DNA of 64,000 bases from Balneolaceae bacterium (lineage in GTDB: Bacteria; Bacteroidota; Rhodothermia; Balneolales; Balneolaceae), in NCBI GenBank assembly GCA_007693395.1, contig REDS01000126.1, forward strand, positions 1 to 64,000, given 5' to 3'. Of this stretch, positions 18,156 through 27,760 are shown piece by piece. Numbering within the stretch: the first letter of the stretch is position 1; every line of letters starts with the position of its first letter. Both the position numbers and the translations under genes were made by a program. Below the pieces are notes generated by a model, which was not told the DNA's origin, searched no databases, and saw nothing but the letters and a program-made list of their open reading frames with translations.

Positions 18156-18995
18156 TTATAGAGAAAGCCAGGGAAATTTCCTGAAATCCGGTTTACGTTT
18201 TTCCAGGAACGCATTTCGGCCTTCCTCGGCCTCTTCAGTCATGTATGCAAGCCGAGTAGCTTCACCGGAGAATACTTGTTGGCCAACCATTCCATCATCT
18301 ACAAGGTTAAACGCAAATTTTATCATTCTAATCGCCGTTGGGCTCTTCCCGAGAATCTCCTGAGCCCATTCAAATGCCGTTTCTTCAAGTTCATCATGCG
18401 GTACAACTGCATTCACCATGCCCATTTCGTATGCATCCTGAGCTGAATAATCTCTTCCAAGAAAGAAAATTTCACGCGCCCGTTTTTGCCCAACCTGACG
18501 TGCGAGCAGGGCAGAGCCAAAACCACCGTCGAAACTTGCTACATCAGCATCGGTCTGTTTAAAAATACCGTGCTCTTTGCTGGCAAGTGTTATGTCACAA
18601 ACAACATGCAGGCTGTGGCCGCCGCCAACTGCCCAGCCGGGAACCACACAAATAACAACTTTGCTCATAAACCGAATCAATCGTTGAATATCAAGAACAT
18701 TGAGGCGCTGAATGCCATCCGTTCCTTCGTAACCTTTTGCCCCGCGCACGTTTTGATCTCCGCCTGAACAAAATGCCCAGCCGCCATCTTTTGGCGATGG
18801 ACCTTCACCCGATAGAAGTATAACGCCGATAGAGGTATCCTCTCGGGCATCGATTAATGCTTCCTCAAGTTCGTAGAGTGTTTTTGGGCGGAAGGCATTG
18901 CGAACTTCAGGACGGTTGAACGCAATTCGTGCAACACCGTCACGTTTCTTAAATGTAATATCTTCAAATTCTTTAACGGTTTTCCAGGTACTCAT
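18156..18995 (-). CDS. menB: 1,4-dihydroxy-2-naphthoyl-CoA synthase
   Basis: A 279-residue crotonase-fold enzyme that closes the naphthoquinone ring of O-succinylbenzoyl-CoA in menaquinone synthesis. MenB-specific segments are present: RPEVRNAFRPKTLYEL, CSGGDQNVRG, the oxyanion-hole region VPGWAVGGGHSLHVVCD, and the ASFDGGFGSALLARQVGQK block with the conserved aspartate. Length and motifs are normal for the full-length family. It is the last gene of a minus-strand menF-menD-menH-menB operon, 52 nt after menH. menC, menE and menA are not in the window. Confidence 0.96.
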   Translation of the reverse strand: MSTWKTVKEFEDITFKKRDGVARIAFNRPEVRNAFRPKTLYELEEALIDAREDTSIGVILLSGEGPSPKDGGWAFCSGGDQNVRGAKGYEGTDGIQRLNVLDIQRLIRFMSKVVICVVPGWAVGGGHSLHVVCDITLASKEHGIFKQTDADVASFDGGFGSALLARQVGQKRAREIFFLGRDYSAQDAYEMGMVNAVVPHDELEETAFEWAQEILGKSPTAIRMIKFAFNLVDDGMVGQQVFSGEATRLAYMTEEAEEGRNAFLEKRKPDFRKFPWLSL

Positions 18996-19047
18996 AAATT
19001 CGATTTTTTAGGTTGGTTGCTTTCGATTAATGTATCAAAGATCTCAG

Positions 19048-19860
19048 TTAATGTGAAAAGGAGGTAACGGTATCTTTAATAATACGTACAACTTCCAATG
19101 GCTTATCAGTATGCACACGATGTCCGGCTTCCCCGATGATGTGATGTTGAAAATTGACTGATTGATCTGCAATCTCTTTCTGAAGCTGAACATATTTTGT
19201 GTCAAAACTACCACTGATTAAATGAACGGGTAAATCTAACGGCAGATTTTTGTTAACAGCGGGTATTACTCCGGCACCAAATTCTCTGAGGGATCGGGCC
19301 ATTAATGCCGGAACTTGCGCCCTCATGATCGATTCATAAATCTCAGCAGCTTTTGCCGGTGTGTTAGCAAAGAGGGGCATTTTCACCCATTCATCAATAA
19401 AATCAGTAAACCCATTTTCGAGTGCATCAGCTCTTTCTGCATCCAGTAACCGGCGTTTTTTTCGTTGATTCTCCTCGTTTATACCACAATGCGCACTTTC
19501 AATAATTGCGCCTTTGAAATTACCGGGGGAATTTGAAATCAGCTGAAATGCCAGCCTGCCGCCCATGCTGTATCCGTAGATAAAAAGATTAGAAAATGAG
19601 AGCCTCTCTAACAGAGATTGAAGTTGTTTGATTTGATTTTGTGCGGAAAGAATACCATCTGTATCAGGAGTTTCTGTGCGCCCGTGGCCGGCAAGGTCGA
19701 TTGTAATGGGGTTGCAAAACGATTTGAGTGTTTCAAGCAGTGGATTAAAAACATCAGCAGATCCCATAAATCCGTGAAGCATCAACAGGTACGGAAAATC
19801 ACTGTTCGATTTGTGAATTGTGCAACTATATTTCACAGAATCTGCAATGAGTTGAATCAT
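19048..19860 (-). CDS. menH: 2-succinyl-6-hydroxy-2,4-cyclohexadiene-1-carboxylate synthase (alpha/beta hydrolase)
   Basis: A 270-residue alpha/beta-hydrolase fold protein. It shows the oxyanion/HG motif LMLHGFMGSADVF, the nucleophile elbow GYSMGGRLA, an aspartate in SGSFDTKY and a C-terminal histidine in EAGHRVH, completing a Ser-Asp-His triad. In this fold MenH eliminates pyruvate from SEPHCHC to give SHCHC in menaquinone synthesis. The assignment rests mainly on position: its start is one nucleotide from the menD stop, and menB follows 52 nt later. Other alpha/beta hydrolases would look similar without this context. Confidence 0.88.
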   Translation of the reverse strand: MIQLIADSVKYSCTIHKSNSDFPYLLMLHGFMGSADVFNPLLETLKSFCNPITIDLAGHGRTETPDTDGILSAQNQIKQLQSLLERLSFSNLFIYGYSMGGRLAFQLISNSPGNFKGAIIESAHCGINEENQRKKRRLLDAERADALENGFTDFIDEWVKMPLFANTPAKAAEIYESIMRAQVPALMARSLREFGAGVIPAVNKNLPLDLPVHLISGSFDTKYVQLQKEIADQSVNFQHHIIGEAGHRVHTDKPLEVVRIIKDTVTSFSH

Positions 19861-19861
19861 T

Positions 19862-21544
19862 TTAAAGCGATTCTCTGAGGTTCATACTGGCTGCTGCATC
19901 TGTAACGCATTCCACTATGGTTGAATTTTTCATCGACTGAAGGTTCAGGGCATCCAATTCCTCTAATCGTTCAACCCGCATATATGGCAGTTTCGAAGCA
20001 TTTGCCAGAAACTGAATATCCACATCCTGAGGCGTGAGGAAGTACTCTTCAAATAGGTGAGCTTTTTCCAGATCTTTCAGCATCTTATAAACCGGCAGCA
20101 TATTAAAGATTGTACCGCCACCATTGTTAATCACAACGGCAACTACCGGATTTGGAAGCTGTTTAAGTGAAAATAGCGCATTGCTATCATGAAGAAAGGC
20201 AAGGTCTCCTATGAAACAACAAACCGGTTTTGAAGATGAAAGCGCAACTCCTGCAGCAGTTGACAGAATGCCGTCTATACCCGCTGCACCCCGGTTTACA
20301 AACTGATGTTTTAATGGAAACCCAAATTGTGCCATATCCCTGACAGGGTATGAGTTGGATAGCATCACATTCCAGTTTTTCGGCAATTTTTTTGATATGG
20401 AATTGAAAATGTGGCCATCTGTCAGTTTTACGCTGTTTTTCAGAAATGTTTCAAGCCGGTCAGCCGCGGAATCATTGCGTGTCTGCCAACTCTTTAACCA
20501 TTTTCCCGAACTGTGTGCCTTAATTTGCTGAATGTCAAAAAAATCATTTGAATTCAATACAATGCGGTTTTGAATTTTTTTGAAATGGTCTTGCCAGGTG
20601 TCTCTCCCCAAAAACTGGATAATCGGTACATCATCCCAATGTTCAATGGCAGAAAGTATAGGTTTTGTGAAGGGTTGATCGCCAAAATGCAGAATAAGGT
20701 CAGGTTTCAGCTCTTTCTGATGTACCCCGTTTCTGAGGAGAGAATCGAATCGATCAATGATGTGATCATCAGAAATTGAGCTTCCCGGTTCTGCAATTAC
20801 CGGGCAGTTCAGCAGGTTGCTAAGTTCGGTAAGCTGATGATTTAATGCCGATTGTGGATTCGAAGGCCCGGCGATAATGAGAATTTTTTCAGACTGATTG
20901 ATCATTTTCGTCAACTCTTCATCCGGATGTATTGTGGCTGAGGAGGTATTAACTGGATCAGCTTTTTTTTTATGATTGTCGAAACCTCTGATCACTTCAT
21001 TTAACAGAACAGAGGTTGGCTCGAGCGGCTTTCTGAATGGCAAATTGATATGTGCTGCCCCACCTTTTTTTATAGAGCTTTCAACTGCTTGCCTGGATAA
21101 CAACTTCAGGCGGGCAATATCATCATATTCAAGGGCAGGTTCACCTGCTTCATGAAAAAATACCGCTTGATCTCCAAAAATCTTGATTTGGTCAACTGTT
21201 TGAGAACTGCCAATTCCCCGAAGGTTTGGCGGGCGATCAGCTGATAAAATGATCATAGGTGTACCCGACTCTTTCGCTTCCGTTACAGCCGGCATATAGT
21301 TTGCCACAGCTGTACCTGAGGTACAAATCAATGCAGCAGGCGAGCCGCTTTCTTTGCCGATACCAAGCGCCATAAATGCCGCAGAACGTTCATCAAGAAC
21401 AACTTTTTTGGTGAGGCCGGGATGCATTGCAGCAGCAAGTGTGAGAGGTGTAGAACGTGATCCGGGCGAAATAACCGCATGTTTTACACCCGAATGATAG
21501 AGGGCATCGATAAAATAGGCAGCCCTTTGCAATGGATTATGCAT
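19862..21544 (-). CDS. menD: 2-succinyl-5-enolpyruvyl-6-hydroxy-3-cyclohexene-1-carboxylate synthase
   Basis: A 560-residue thiamine-diphosphate enzyme joining isochorismate and 2-oxoglutarate in menaquinone synthesis. The N-terminal domain has the MenD-typical GVKHAVISPGSRSTPLTLA and the ThDP-activating glutamate region VLDERSAAFMALGIG. The C-terminal ThDP/Mg motif spans CCFIGDLAFLHDSNALF and VINNGGGTIFNMLP. The start codon lies inside the end of menF (8-nt overlap) and the stop is one base from menH, so translation is coupled across the operon. Confidence 0.96.
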   Translation of the reverse strand: MHNPLQRAAYFIDALYHSGVKHAVISPGSRSTPLTLAAAMHPGLTKKVVLDERSAAFMALGIGKESGSPAALICTSGTAVANYMPAVTEAKESGTPMIILSADRPPNLRGIGSSQTVDQIKIFGDQAVFFHEAGEPALEYDDIARLKLLSRQAVESSIKKGGAAHINLPFRKPLEPTSVLLNEVIRGFDNHKKKADPVNTSSATIHPDEELTKMINQSEKILIIAGPSNPQSALNHQLTELSNLLNCPVIAEPGSSISDDHIIDRFDSLLRNGVHQKELKPDLILHFGDQPFTKPILSAIEHWDDVPIIQFLGRDTWQDHFKKIQNRIVLNSNDFFDIQQIKAHSSGKWLKSWQTRNDSAADRLETFLKNSVKLTDGHIFNSISKKLPKNWNVMLSNSYPVRDMAQFGFPLKHQFVNRGAAGIDGILSTAAGVALSSSKPVCCFIGDLAFLHDSNALFSLKQLPNPVVAVVINNGGGTIFNMLPVYKMLKDLEKAHLFEEYFLTPQDVDIQFLANASKLPYMRVERLEELDALNLQSMKNSTIVECVTDAAASMNLRESL

Positions 21545-22991
21545 ACTCTTCGTCTAGCCTGTTTAGAGCATCAAGTAGGGGAGTAAATTTCATGAGAGTC
21601 TCTTTCCACTCTTTAGCGGGGTCTGAATCGGCTACGATGCCACAACCAGCATAAAGTGTAGCGCTGTTATCATGAAGAAGCGCGCTGCGAATAGCAACTG
21701 CGAACTCTCCGCAGCCAGTCAGGTTAAACCAACCAACAGGAGCTGCATACCAACCTCGGTCAATCTGTTCTATTTCGTGGATATGAGGAACCGCCTGCTT
21801 TTTTGGATAACCGCCAACAGCCGGGGTTGGGTGCAGCTCACTGATAAGTTCGTGAATCTGAACCCCCTCTTTGATGGAGGCTTTAATTGGAGTAAAGAGG
21901 TGCTGAACATTATGCAACTTTTTTATTTTTGGCTGCCGTGGATGTTCAATACGGTAGCTGAATTTCTCAAGACTGTCGCCAATAGATTGAACTACAAACT
22001 GATGCTCATCGCGGTCTTTCTTGCTTTTCAATAAGCTGTGTGCAAGGGATGCATCCTCAAGGGCACTTCGTCCGCGTGAGATACTGCCTGCAAGCCCTTC
22101 AGTTGAAAATTCACCATCACGGAAAGAAGCCAACCGTTCAGGCGTTGCTCCTATGAATGATGTATCAGCATCTTTCTGAATTAAAAAGTTGTAGCAGTCA
22201 GGGTAGGATTCACGTAAATGATGAGCCAGTACAGTAGGCTTCAGCTTACACCGGGATTGAAGTTTAAGCTGCCTCGCCAGTACAATTTTCTCAAATGTGC
22301 CTTTTGCAATTTCATTTCGGGCAATTTCAACTCTTTCAATCCACTTGCTGCGATCTTCCGGTTGTTGAAGGGTACATAGAATGTTGTTACGAAATACTTT
22401 TTCACGCTCTGAATGGTTCAGTTCACCTGCAAGATTTAAAAAGTCTGTGATGCGGAAAATTACCTCCTGGTAAATATCATCGGCGGTTCGGTTCTCTTTT
22501 TCAAAAACAAGAGTGAGTAGATGCAGATGCCCAATTTCGATTAGCATCCACTCGGGGAGAACAAACCGCGCTGCGCCAAAATTTTTCCATACGTTACCCA
22601 CGTTATGGTCGCTAAATGAGTAACCGCCCAGAAAAAGAGGGCCGGCCATGGCATGTTTGTACGATGTGTATGCTTCTATCTCTTTTTTTAGCTGAATAGT
22701 TTGCCGGGAAATTTCACTGAACCGATCTGTACCGGTTGCTTTAAGTTCGCGTATTTTGCCAGCGGCTGAAATTGATATGGAATTGTCAGGGTGGTTCCAG
22801 TAAAATTTTTCCTCGTAATCATGTTTTATTTCAAGCGCTGCAAGAGGATCAATACCGGCTATTGGTAATGTAATAGACAGGAGGGGTGAATCGGATACAG
22901 CTGCATTCTGAAGGAATTTTGTAAATGCCTGTGATTCAAGCGATTCAACAAATAGTGTAGGTGTTATGTCTTCGTTTTTGGTAAAGTTCAT
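21537..22991 (-). CDS. menF: isochorismate synthase
   Basis: A 484-residue chorismate-utilising enzyme, first step of the menaquinone branch. The C-terminal catalytic half (about residues 220-480) has FEKIVLARQLKL, SFIGATPERLAS, STEGLAGSISRGRS, HLFTPIKASI, LHPTPAVGGYPKKQA and the Mg-binding region VADSDPAKEWKETLMK, all expected for isochorismate/salicylate synthases. Linkage to menD (8-nt overlap) supports MenF over other family members. The N-terminal half is divergent, as usual. It is the promoter-proximal gene of the operon; an 8+4+8 palindrome lies 26 nt upstream of its start. Confidence 0.94.
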   Translation of the reverse strand: MNFTKNEDITPTLFVESLESQAFTKFLQNAAVSDSPLLSITLPIAGIDPLAALEIKHDYEEKFYWNHPDNSISISAAGKIRELKATGTDRFSEISRQTIQLKKEIEAYTSYKHAMAGPLFLGGYSFSDHNVGNVWKNFGAARFVLPEWMLIEIGHLHLLTLVFEKENRTADDIYQEVIFRITDFLNLAGELNHSEREKVFRNNILCTLQQPEDRSKWIERVEIARNEIAKGTFEKIVLARQLKLQSRCKLKPTVLAHHLRESYPDCYNFLIQKDADTSFIGATPERLASFRDGEFSTEGLAGSISRGRSALEDASLAHSLLKSKKDRDEHQFVVQSIGDSLEKFSYRIEHPRQPKIKKLHNVQHLFTPIKASIKEGVQIHELISELHPTPAVGGYPKKQAVPHIHEIEQIDRGWYAAPVGWFNLTGCGEFAVAIRSALLHDNSATLYAGCGIVADSDPAKEWKETLMKFTPLLDALNRLDEEYA

Positions 22992-23017
22992 CTATAGAGC
23001 AATCATTATTTTCAATA

Positions 23018-23037
23018 CTTTCAATAATAATTGAAAG
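23018..23037. promoter_or_regulatory. palindromic candidate operator upstream of menF
   Basis: CTTTCAAT-AATA-ATTGAAAG is a perfect 8-bp inverted repeat with a 4-nt spacer, centred about 37 nt before the menF start. The size fits a dimeric regulator site. No regulator gene is adjacent. It is AT-rich and has no U-run, so a terminator is unlikely. Confidence 0.45.
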
Positions 23038-23133
23038 TTAATAATTCCATCGCAAGAAATCTACTTATCTTTTTGCAGCGCAGCGGATAGGTGCAATCAG
23101 AAAAATTGTGGATTTGAATGGAAATTGATGATT

Positions 23134-23409
23134 TTACTCTGCATCATCAATTAAACCACTTTCAAACGGATTTTTTATTCCGTAATCGATGGGGTTAAAC
23201 TCTGCCAGCTCAAAGAAATATTCCCATGCGAGCTTACTCTGCCCGTTCTTATTAACCCAGTTAGGATGGCTCTGTTTTATTAATCCCACTACCCGTTTTG
23301 CGTAGCTGAGGCGCTCATCAAAATCTTCGATTCGGGGAATGGCAGCAATCATCAGGTCGAGATTGTATCCGCAGTCGTAATCTTTTGGTTTACTCTGGTC
23401 TAAAAACAT
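23134..23409 (-). CDS. small DUF4290-like protein
   Basis: A 91-residue soluble protein resembling the Bacteroidota-restricted DUF4290 family. The segment LMIAAIPRIEDFDERLSYAKRVVG followed by LAWEYFFELAEFNPIDYGIKNPF matches the family's pattern of an I-xx-R-xER helix, then a trp/his-leu-phe helix, then a proline-rich end. Here it is split in two pieces by a linker. Family function is unknown. It precedes menF by 142 nt on the same strand and probably has its own promoter. About 270 nt of otherwise featureless AT-rich DNA separates it from the divergent PLP enzyme gene. Confidence 0.6.
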   Translation of the reverse strand: MFLDQSKPKDYDCGYNLDLMIAAIPRIEDFDERLSYAKRVVGLIKQSHPNWVNKNGQSKLAWEYFFELAEFNPIDYGIKNPFESGLIDDAE

Positions 23410-23681
23410 AATTCGATTTGTTAGCTAATTGTGTTGTCTAAATGTAAGGAGATTGTACTGTAAATGTATAAAGTTAATCCGGGCATTGAGTATGAAAAGA
23501 TACCTCACCAGACATGGAGAAATATAGAAGAGTATTCATCGACTATTTGATTGTTTAGTTGAATTAAATGATTATTCTATAATCTCGGTACTTGTTGTAG
23601 GAGGCAGATCAAGCCATTTAGGGAGCCAAAAATTGCTATATTCAACCAAAGAAAAATGTAATATCATCAGTTAAACTTTTT

Positions 23682-24662
23682 ATGATACACAATTCGATTA
23701 TTGATGTAATTGGAAATACCCCTTTGGTTCGATTAAACAAGCTTGCAGAGGGACTCGATCTTACTGTAGCCGTTAAAGTAGAGTATTTAAACCCCGGTCA
23801 GAGTGTAAAAGATAGAATTGCCCTTAAGATGATTGACGATGCCGAAGAGAAGGGGCTCATTAAACCGGGGGGCACCATTATCGAGGGAACTTCAGGGAAT
23901 ACCGGAATGGGGCTGGCTCTGGTTGCGGCAGTTCGCGGTTACAAATGCATTTTTACAACCACCGATAAGCAGAGCAAAGAAAAGGTTGATTTGCTGAGGG
24001 CGCTTGGAGCTGAAGTTCAGGTTTGTCCAACAAATGTTGAGCCTGATGATCCCCGAAGCTACTACTCAGTTGCGCAGCGCCTGAGTGAGGAAATTCCCAA
24101 CTCGTACTATCCCAATCAGTATGATAATTTGAGCAACACGCAAGCTCATTACGAAACCACCGGGCCAGAAATATGGGAACAGACAGAGGGTAAATTAACA
24201 CACTATGTTGCAGGAATGGGCACAGGAGGTACTATATCAGGTGTGGGCAAATTTTTGAAAGAGAAAAACCCGGCAATTAAAGTTATCGGTGTGGATAGTG
24301 TAGGTTCTGTGTATAAGCACTATTTTGAAACGGGAAAGTTTGATAAAGATCAGATCAAACCATATGTAACAGAAGGGATAGGGGAAGACATTATACCCGG
24401 CACCATAGATTTCAGTGTGATTGATGATGTTGTGCAGGTGAATGATAAGAATGCTTTGGTAACCACGCGGAGACTTGCTCAGCAGGAGGGGTTGTTCATT
24501 GGCGGATCTTGCGGAGCTGCTGTTTATGGTGCTTTAGAATATGCACGTGAACAAAAACTTGGGAAAGAGGATTTGATGGTGGTAATTCTGCCCGATAGCG
24601 GTACCCGATACATATCAAAAATTTATAACGATGAGTGGATGAAACAGAAAAATTTCATCTGA
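23682..24662 (+). CDS. PLP-dependent cystathionine beta-synthase/cysteine synthase-family enzyme
   Basis: A 326-residue fold-type II PLP enzyme. The PLP lysine lies in NPGQSVKDRIALKMI (about residues 36-50), the substrate loop is EGTSGNTGMGLALVAAVRG and the phosphate-binding loop is GMGTGGTISGVGK. The wording VKDRIALKMIDDAE, the GEDIIPGTIDFSVIDD block and the FIGGSCGAAV ending are closer to cystathionine beta-synthases than to CysK. There is no C-terminal CBS regulatory pair; the protein stops after the catalytic core, as in many bacterial forms. Likely reactions are serine or acetylserine plus homocysteine or sulfide. The gene is followed after 36 nt by a DUF3467 protein. Confidence 0.85.
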   Translation: MIHNSIIDVIGNTPLVRLNKLAEGLDLTVAVKVEYLNPGQSVKDRIALKMIDDAEEKGLIKPGGTIIEGTSGNTGMGLALVAAVRGYKCIFTTTDKQSKEKVDLLRALGAEVQVCPTNVEPDDPRSYYSVAQRLSEEIPNSYYPNQYDNLSNTQAHYETTGPEIWEQTEGKLTHYVAGMGTGGTISGVGKFLKEKNPAIKVIGVDSVGSVYKHYFETGKFDKDQIKPYVTEGIGEDIIPGTIDFSVIDDVVQVNDKNALVTTRRLAQQEGLFIGGSCGAAVYGALEYAREQKLGKEDLMVVILPDSGTRYISKIYNDEWMKQKNFI

Positions 24663-24698
24663 ACAAAAGCAAGAACTGATAAACTTAATTAAACAGCT

Positions 24699-25019
24699 AT
24701 GAATCAGCCAAATAAACAAAAAAAGGGAAAGCCAATAGAGATTGAACTGAAAGAGGACGAGGCAACCGGAACCTATTCAAATCTTGTGATGATTACTCAT
24801 TCACCGTCTGAATTTGTATTTGATTTCATCGCAATGATGCCGGCTGTTAAAAAAGCCAAAGTTGTGAAGCGTCTTGTACTTACACCAGACCATGCCAAAC
24901 GCCTTGCCAATGCTCTAAATGAAAACGTAAGAAAATATGAAGCAGAGCACGGCCCAATTACAATCAAAGAGAAGTTCGATATCCCGTTCAACTACCGTGG
25001 GCCAAAGCCTGAGGCGTAA
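24699..25019 (+). CDS. DUF3467 domain protein
   Basis: A 106-residue soluble protein covering a whole DUF3467 domain: TYSNLVMITHSPSEFVFDF at about residues 26-44 and RLVLTPDHAKRLANALNEN at about 61-79 are the family's two conserved blocks. The function is unknown; members are common in Bacteroidota and archaea. It follows the PLP enzyme by 36 nt, probably in the same transcript, but no functional tie is evident. Confidence 0.85.
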   Translation: MNQPNKQKKGKPIEIELKEDEATGTYSNLVMITHSPSEFVFDFIAMMPAVKKAKVVKRLVLTPDHAKRLANALNENVRKYEAEHGPITIKEKFDIPFNYRGPKPEA

Positions 25020-25138
25020 GTTGAATTGATTTCATGCTTCCGAAGCCGTTCCTGCTTTAAAAACCGTACTTCGTAAAAGGCACCATTCATCGCATGGCTG
25101 TGGCTGGCTTTGGTAGGCTTTTCCCCAACTGCTTTTCC

Positions 25139-26218
25139 CTACTTCTTCGTTACAATCAACAGAATTATACCAACCAAAAGGAAGAACGCATGCGGGAAAA
25201 CCGCGGCAAACATGGGTGAAACGGTGCCGGCAGCACCGAAGGGTTCGATAACTTTTATCATGGCCAGATAGATGAAACTTATACCGAGCCCGGAGGCCAG
25301 ATAAAATCCCTTCCCACCCTTTCGACGCTGAGCAGCCAGGGCAAAGCCAATCAGACAGACGATGATAATGGAGACCGGGTAGGCAATACGACCGAAAAGC
25401 TGAACTTTCGGCAGTTCAATTCCTCCTGCCCCAATTCGCTGAATGGATGCGATATACTCAAACGCTTCAGGATACGTAAGCTGATAAATATCTGATGTGC
25501 GGCGGGTTAAATCCCTTGGTAAAATGTTGATATCAAAAAACTCCCGTTCAGTATCAAATTCGGTTGTGGTGCCTTTTTCGAATGTCCGTACTTTAGCACG
25601 GTCTGTTATCCAGTTCGATGTGGAGTCAACCCACATCATTCGGTTAGCCTGCACAACACGGGTTATCATATCATCATTAAACTCAATCAGGTGCACTCTA
25701 TAGCCAACATTCGCATTGGCATCGTAGAAGTTGATACTGAGAATGGTACTGTCAGAGTCCTGACGATAGATGCCGCCGCGATCAATTCTGTCGCCCGTAC
25801 GGGAGAGATAACGCTGTTCAAACTCAATTCGCTCAGCGTTTGATGCTGGAATAACATAGGCATCAAGATAGCTTACTATTGCAGCAAGAAAAATTCCTAT
25901 AAAGAGAAATGGCACCACGAGCCTGTAAAGGCTTACTCCTGACGCTTTGAGCGCGATGATCTCGAGCCGTTCGGTCATTTGGCCGGTAAGAAGAAGGCAT
26001 GCTGTAAAAACCGCAACCGGAATTACCAGGCGGGTCATTTCAGGAATATAGTTGAGGTAATACTCTCCCCAGATCTCTGCAAGTGTAGCGCCTCGGTCTG
26101 CAAAATCATCACTGTTTTCTGAAAAGTCGATGAGAATAAAAATACAGATCAGTACCGCCAGCATGAAGAAGGTGATGGTAAGAATCCTGAAAAATATATA
26201 ACGATCCAGCTTATTCAT
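25139..26218 (-). CDS. LPS export ABC transporter permease LptG-like (YjgP/YjgQ family)
   Basis: A 359-residue inner-membrane protein of the LptF/LptG family: three N-terminal membrane segments, a periplasmic beta-jellyroll (about residues 125-260) and three C-terminal membrane segments. Typical features are LDRYIFFRIL at the start, MTERLEIIALKASGVSLYRLV in the ATPase-coupling region and VSIIIVCLIGFALAAQRRKGG near the end. LptFG with LptB extracts lipopolysaccharide from the inner membrane. The gene overlaps the upstream paralogue by 8 nt. It is called LptG from its position as second in the pair. LptB is not in the window. Confidence 0.88.
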   Translation of the reverse strand: MNKLDRYIFFRILTITFFMLAVLICIFILIDFSENSDDFADRGATLAEIWGEYYLNYIPEMTRLVIPVAVFTACLLLTGQMTERLEIIALKASGVSLYRLVVPFLFIGIFLAAIVSYLDAYVIPASNAERIEFEQRYLSRTGDRIDRGGIYRQDSDSTILSINFYDANANVGYRVHLIEFNDDMITRVVQANRMMWVDSTSNWITDRAKVRTFEKGTTTEFDTEREFFDINILPRDLTRRTSDIYQLTYPEAFEYIASIQRIGAGGIELPKVQLFGRIAYPVSIIIVCLIGFALAAQRRKGGKGFYLASGLGISFIYLAMIKVIEPFGAAGTVSPMFAAVFPHAFFLLVGIILLIVTKK

Positions 26219-27626
26219 TTTTTCTCAACAGATTGGTAACTCGAAACGACGAGCTTACATGAAGCGTTAAAATCAGGCCAATGGTCAGATAAAATATGTT
26301 GATGCCCCACATACCCATAAAAGGTGAAATGATCATGCGGTCGGCAAATTTCTCACCCTGTATTATCGAAATAAAATAGATGGTTAACAGAACCGAGCTT
26401 ATGATGGCTGCAAAACCGATGTTTCCTTTTCGGGTTAACATACCGATGGGTGCGCCAAGCAGAACAAATACAAAACAGGCGAACGGTATAGAGAGTTTTT
26501 TGTGGACTTCTACCATAAACTCAGCAATTCTGAAATCGCGCCAGCTAAGGCTCGATTTGAGGCTCTCAAGTTCCGGCCGGTAGCGATCAAACGCATTAAT
26601 TGCCCTGTTCAGGGAAGAGCGTTGTGCGGTTATGTTATGGAGTAGATTAAGAGTTACAAATTGCGAATTGTGAATCTGGCTGGTATCGCGTAACGAGGCT
26701 TCGTTCATTTCAAAAATAGTGGTGGCATCATAAGAAAAGGGAGAATCCTCACTGCGCGAAATAGCATTCGAGAATTTTAGGAACTCATTCTGCTGCTCCT
26801 GCCTTAGGGTGTCAATCACTGCAAGCATGGCTTGTGCACTCATGGTGCGGTCAGTTCGGCTTCGTTGCTCAGGGTTTGAGCGTGAGAAAGAGAGATCAGA
26901 CAGATCAAAACTCATCCTGTATTTATTGAATGTGCTCTTTTCGAGTGTTTCCCCGCGCCCCTGCCGGCCGGGGATGTATCGCAAGATTGAGCCATCAAGC
27001 AGAAAAAGAGAGAGTGTTATGTCATCAGGCGACTCAAGCCAGCCACTTCTTGCATTGATAATTGCCCGGTTACGGGTATCTGTAGGCTCCTGAAATACCC
27101 GAATATCGAACAGTGAATCAGTTTCATTGTCGATGTCTCTGATGAGAAAGTTAAACCCGTCAATATTGTCATAAAATGTTGCAGGCTGAAGATCAAAAGC
27201 CGGTTTCTGAGTACGTATATCGATAAATAGTGAGCGCGCTTTGTGGTTAGCTTCTGGTAAGATATAGTTGGAAAAATAAGCCGTAAACAGAAAAAGCAGA
27301 AAGCCGCAAAACAGAACCGGCAATATCAGTTTGATTGGATTGACACCCGCTGCTCGGATGGCGGTAAGTTCATTCCACTCAGAAAATTTACCAAAAGCGA
27401 TCAACGTAGAAACCAAAACTGACATCGGTAGTGCCAAAACCACCATATAGGCCAGGTTGTTAAGTATCAGTTCTATGACAATCATTATTGGCAATCCTTT
27501 GCCAACCAGCTTATCCACATGCAGAATGAGGAACTGCATCAGCAGGATGAACATCACTGTAAAAAAGCAGAACAGGAACGGCCCTACATGCTTTTTAAGA
27601 AGATCTAGCTGAACGTGGTTTAACAT
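26211..27626 (-). CDS. LPS export ABC transporter permease LptF-like (YjgP/YjgQ family)
   Basis: A 471-residue permease paralogous to the downstream gene. The frame is open to 27701, but the ATG at 27626 gives MLNHVQLDLLKKHVGPFLFC, aligning the first helix with the family, whereas the longer version adds 25 polar residues. Membrane segments flank a large periplasmic domain, and EWNELTAIRAAGVNPIKLILP is the coupling helix region. The periplasmic domain is longer than in E. coli LptF, with an insertion of about 80 residues around 260-340. The 297-nt region to sprA is a divergent promoter region. Confidence 0.87.
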   Translation of the reverse strand: MLNHVQLDLLKKHVGPFLFCFFTVMFILLMQFLILHVDKLVGKGLPIMIVIELILNNLAYMVVLALPMSVLVSTLIAFGKFSEWNELTAIRAAGVNPIKLILPVLFCGFLLFLFTAYFSNYILPEANHKARSLFIDIRTQKPAFDLQPATFYDNIDGFNFLIRDIDNETDSLFDIRVFQEPTDTRNRAIINARSGWLESPDDITLSLFLLDGSILRYIPGRQGRGETLEKSTFNKYRMSFDLSDLSFSRSNPEQRSRTDRTMSAQAMLAVIDTLRQEQQNEFLKFSNAISRSEDSPFSYDATTIFEMNEASLRDTSQIHNSQFVTLNLLHNITAQRSSLNRAINAFDRYRPELESLKSSLSWRDFRIAEFMVEVHKKLSIPFACFVFVLLGAPIGMLTRKGNIGFAAIISSVLLTIYFISIIQGEKFADRMIISPFMGMWGINIFYLTIGLILTLHVSSSFRVTNLLRKNE

Positions 27627-27760
27627 CGATTTTGGAAATCTGCAGATTGATACTGTTTTTGAAAATTTGGACGGAAGATAAGATTTCTGTCTGACAACCA
27701 TAACGCAATTGAAACGGTTCTATGCGGCAATAAAGCAGAAGTTTTATCGGTTAACACTTT

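Noticed and set aside
27627-27701. Extended start of the LptF-like gene
   Set aside because: It adds 25 non-homologous residues before the first membrane helix; ATG 27626 fits the family.
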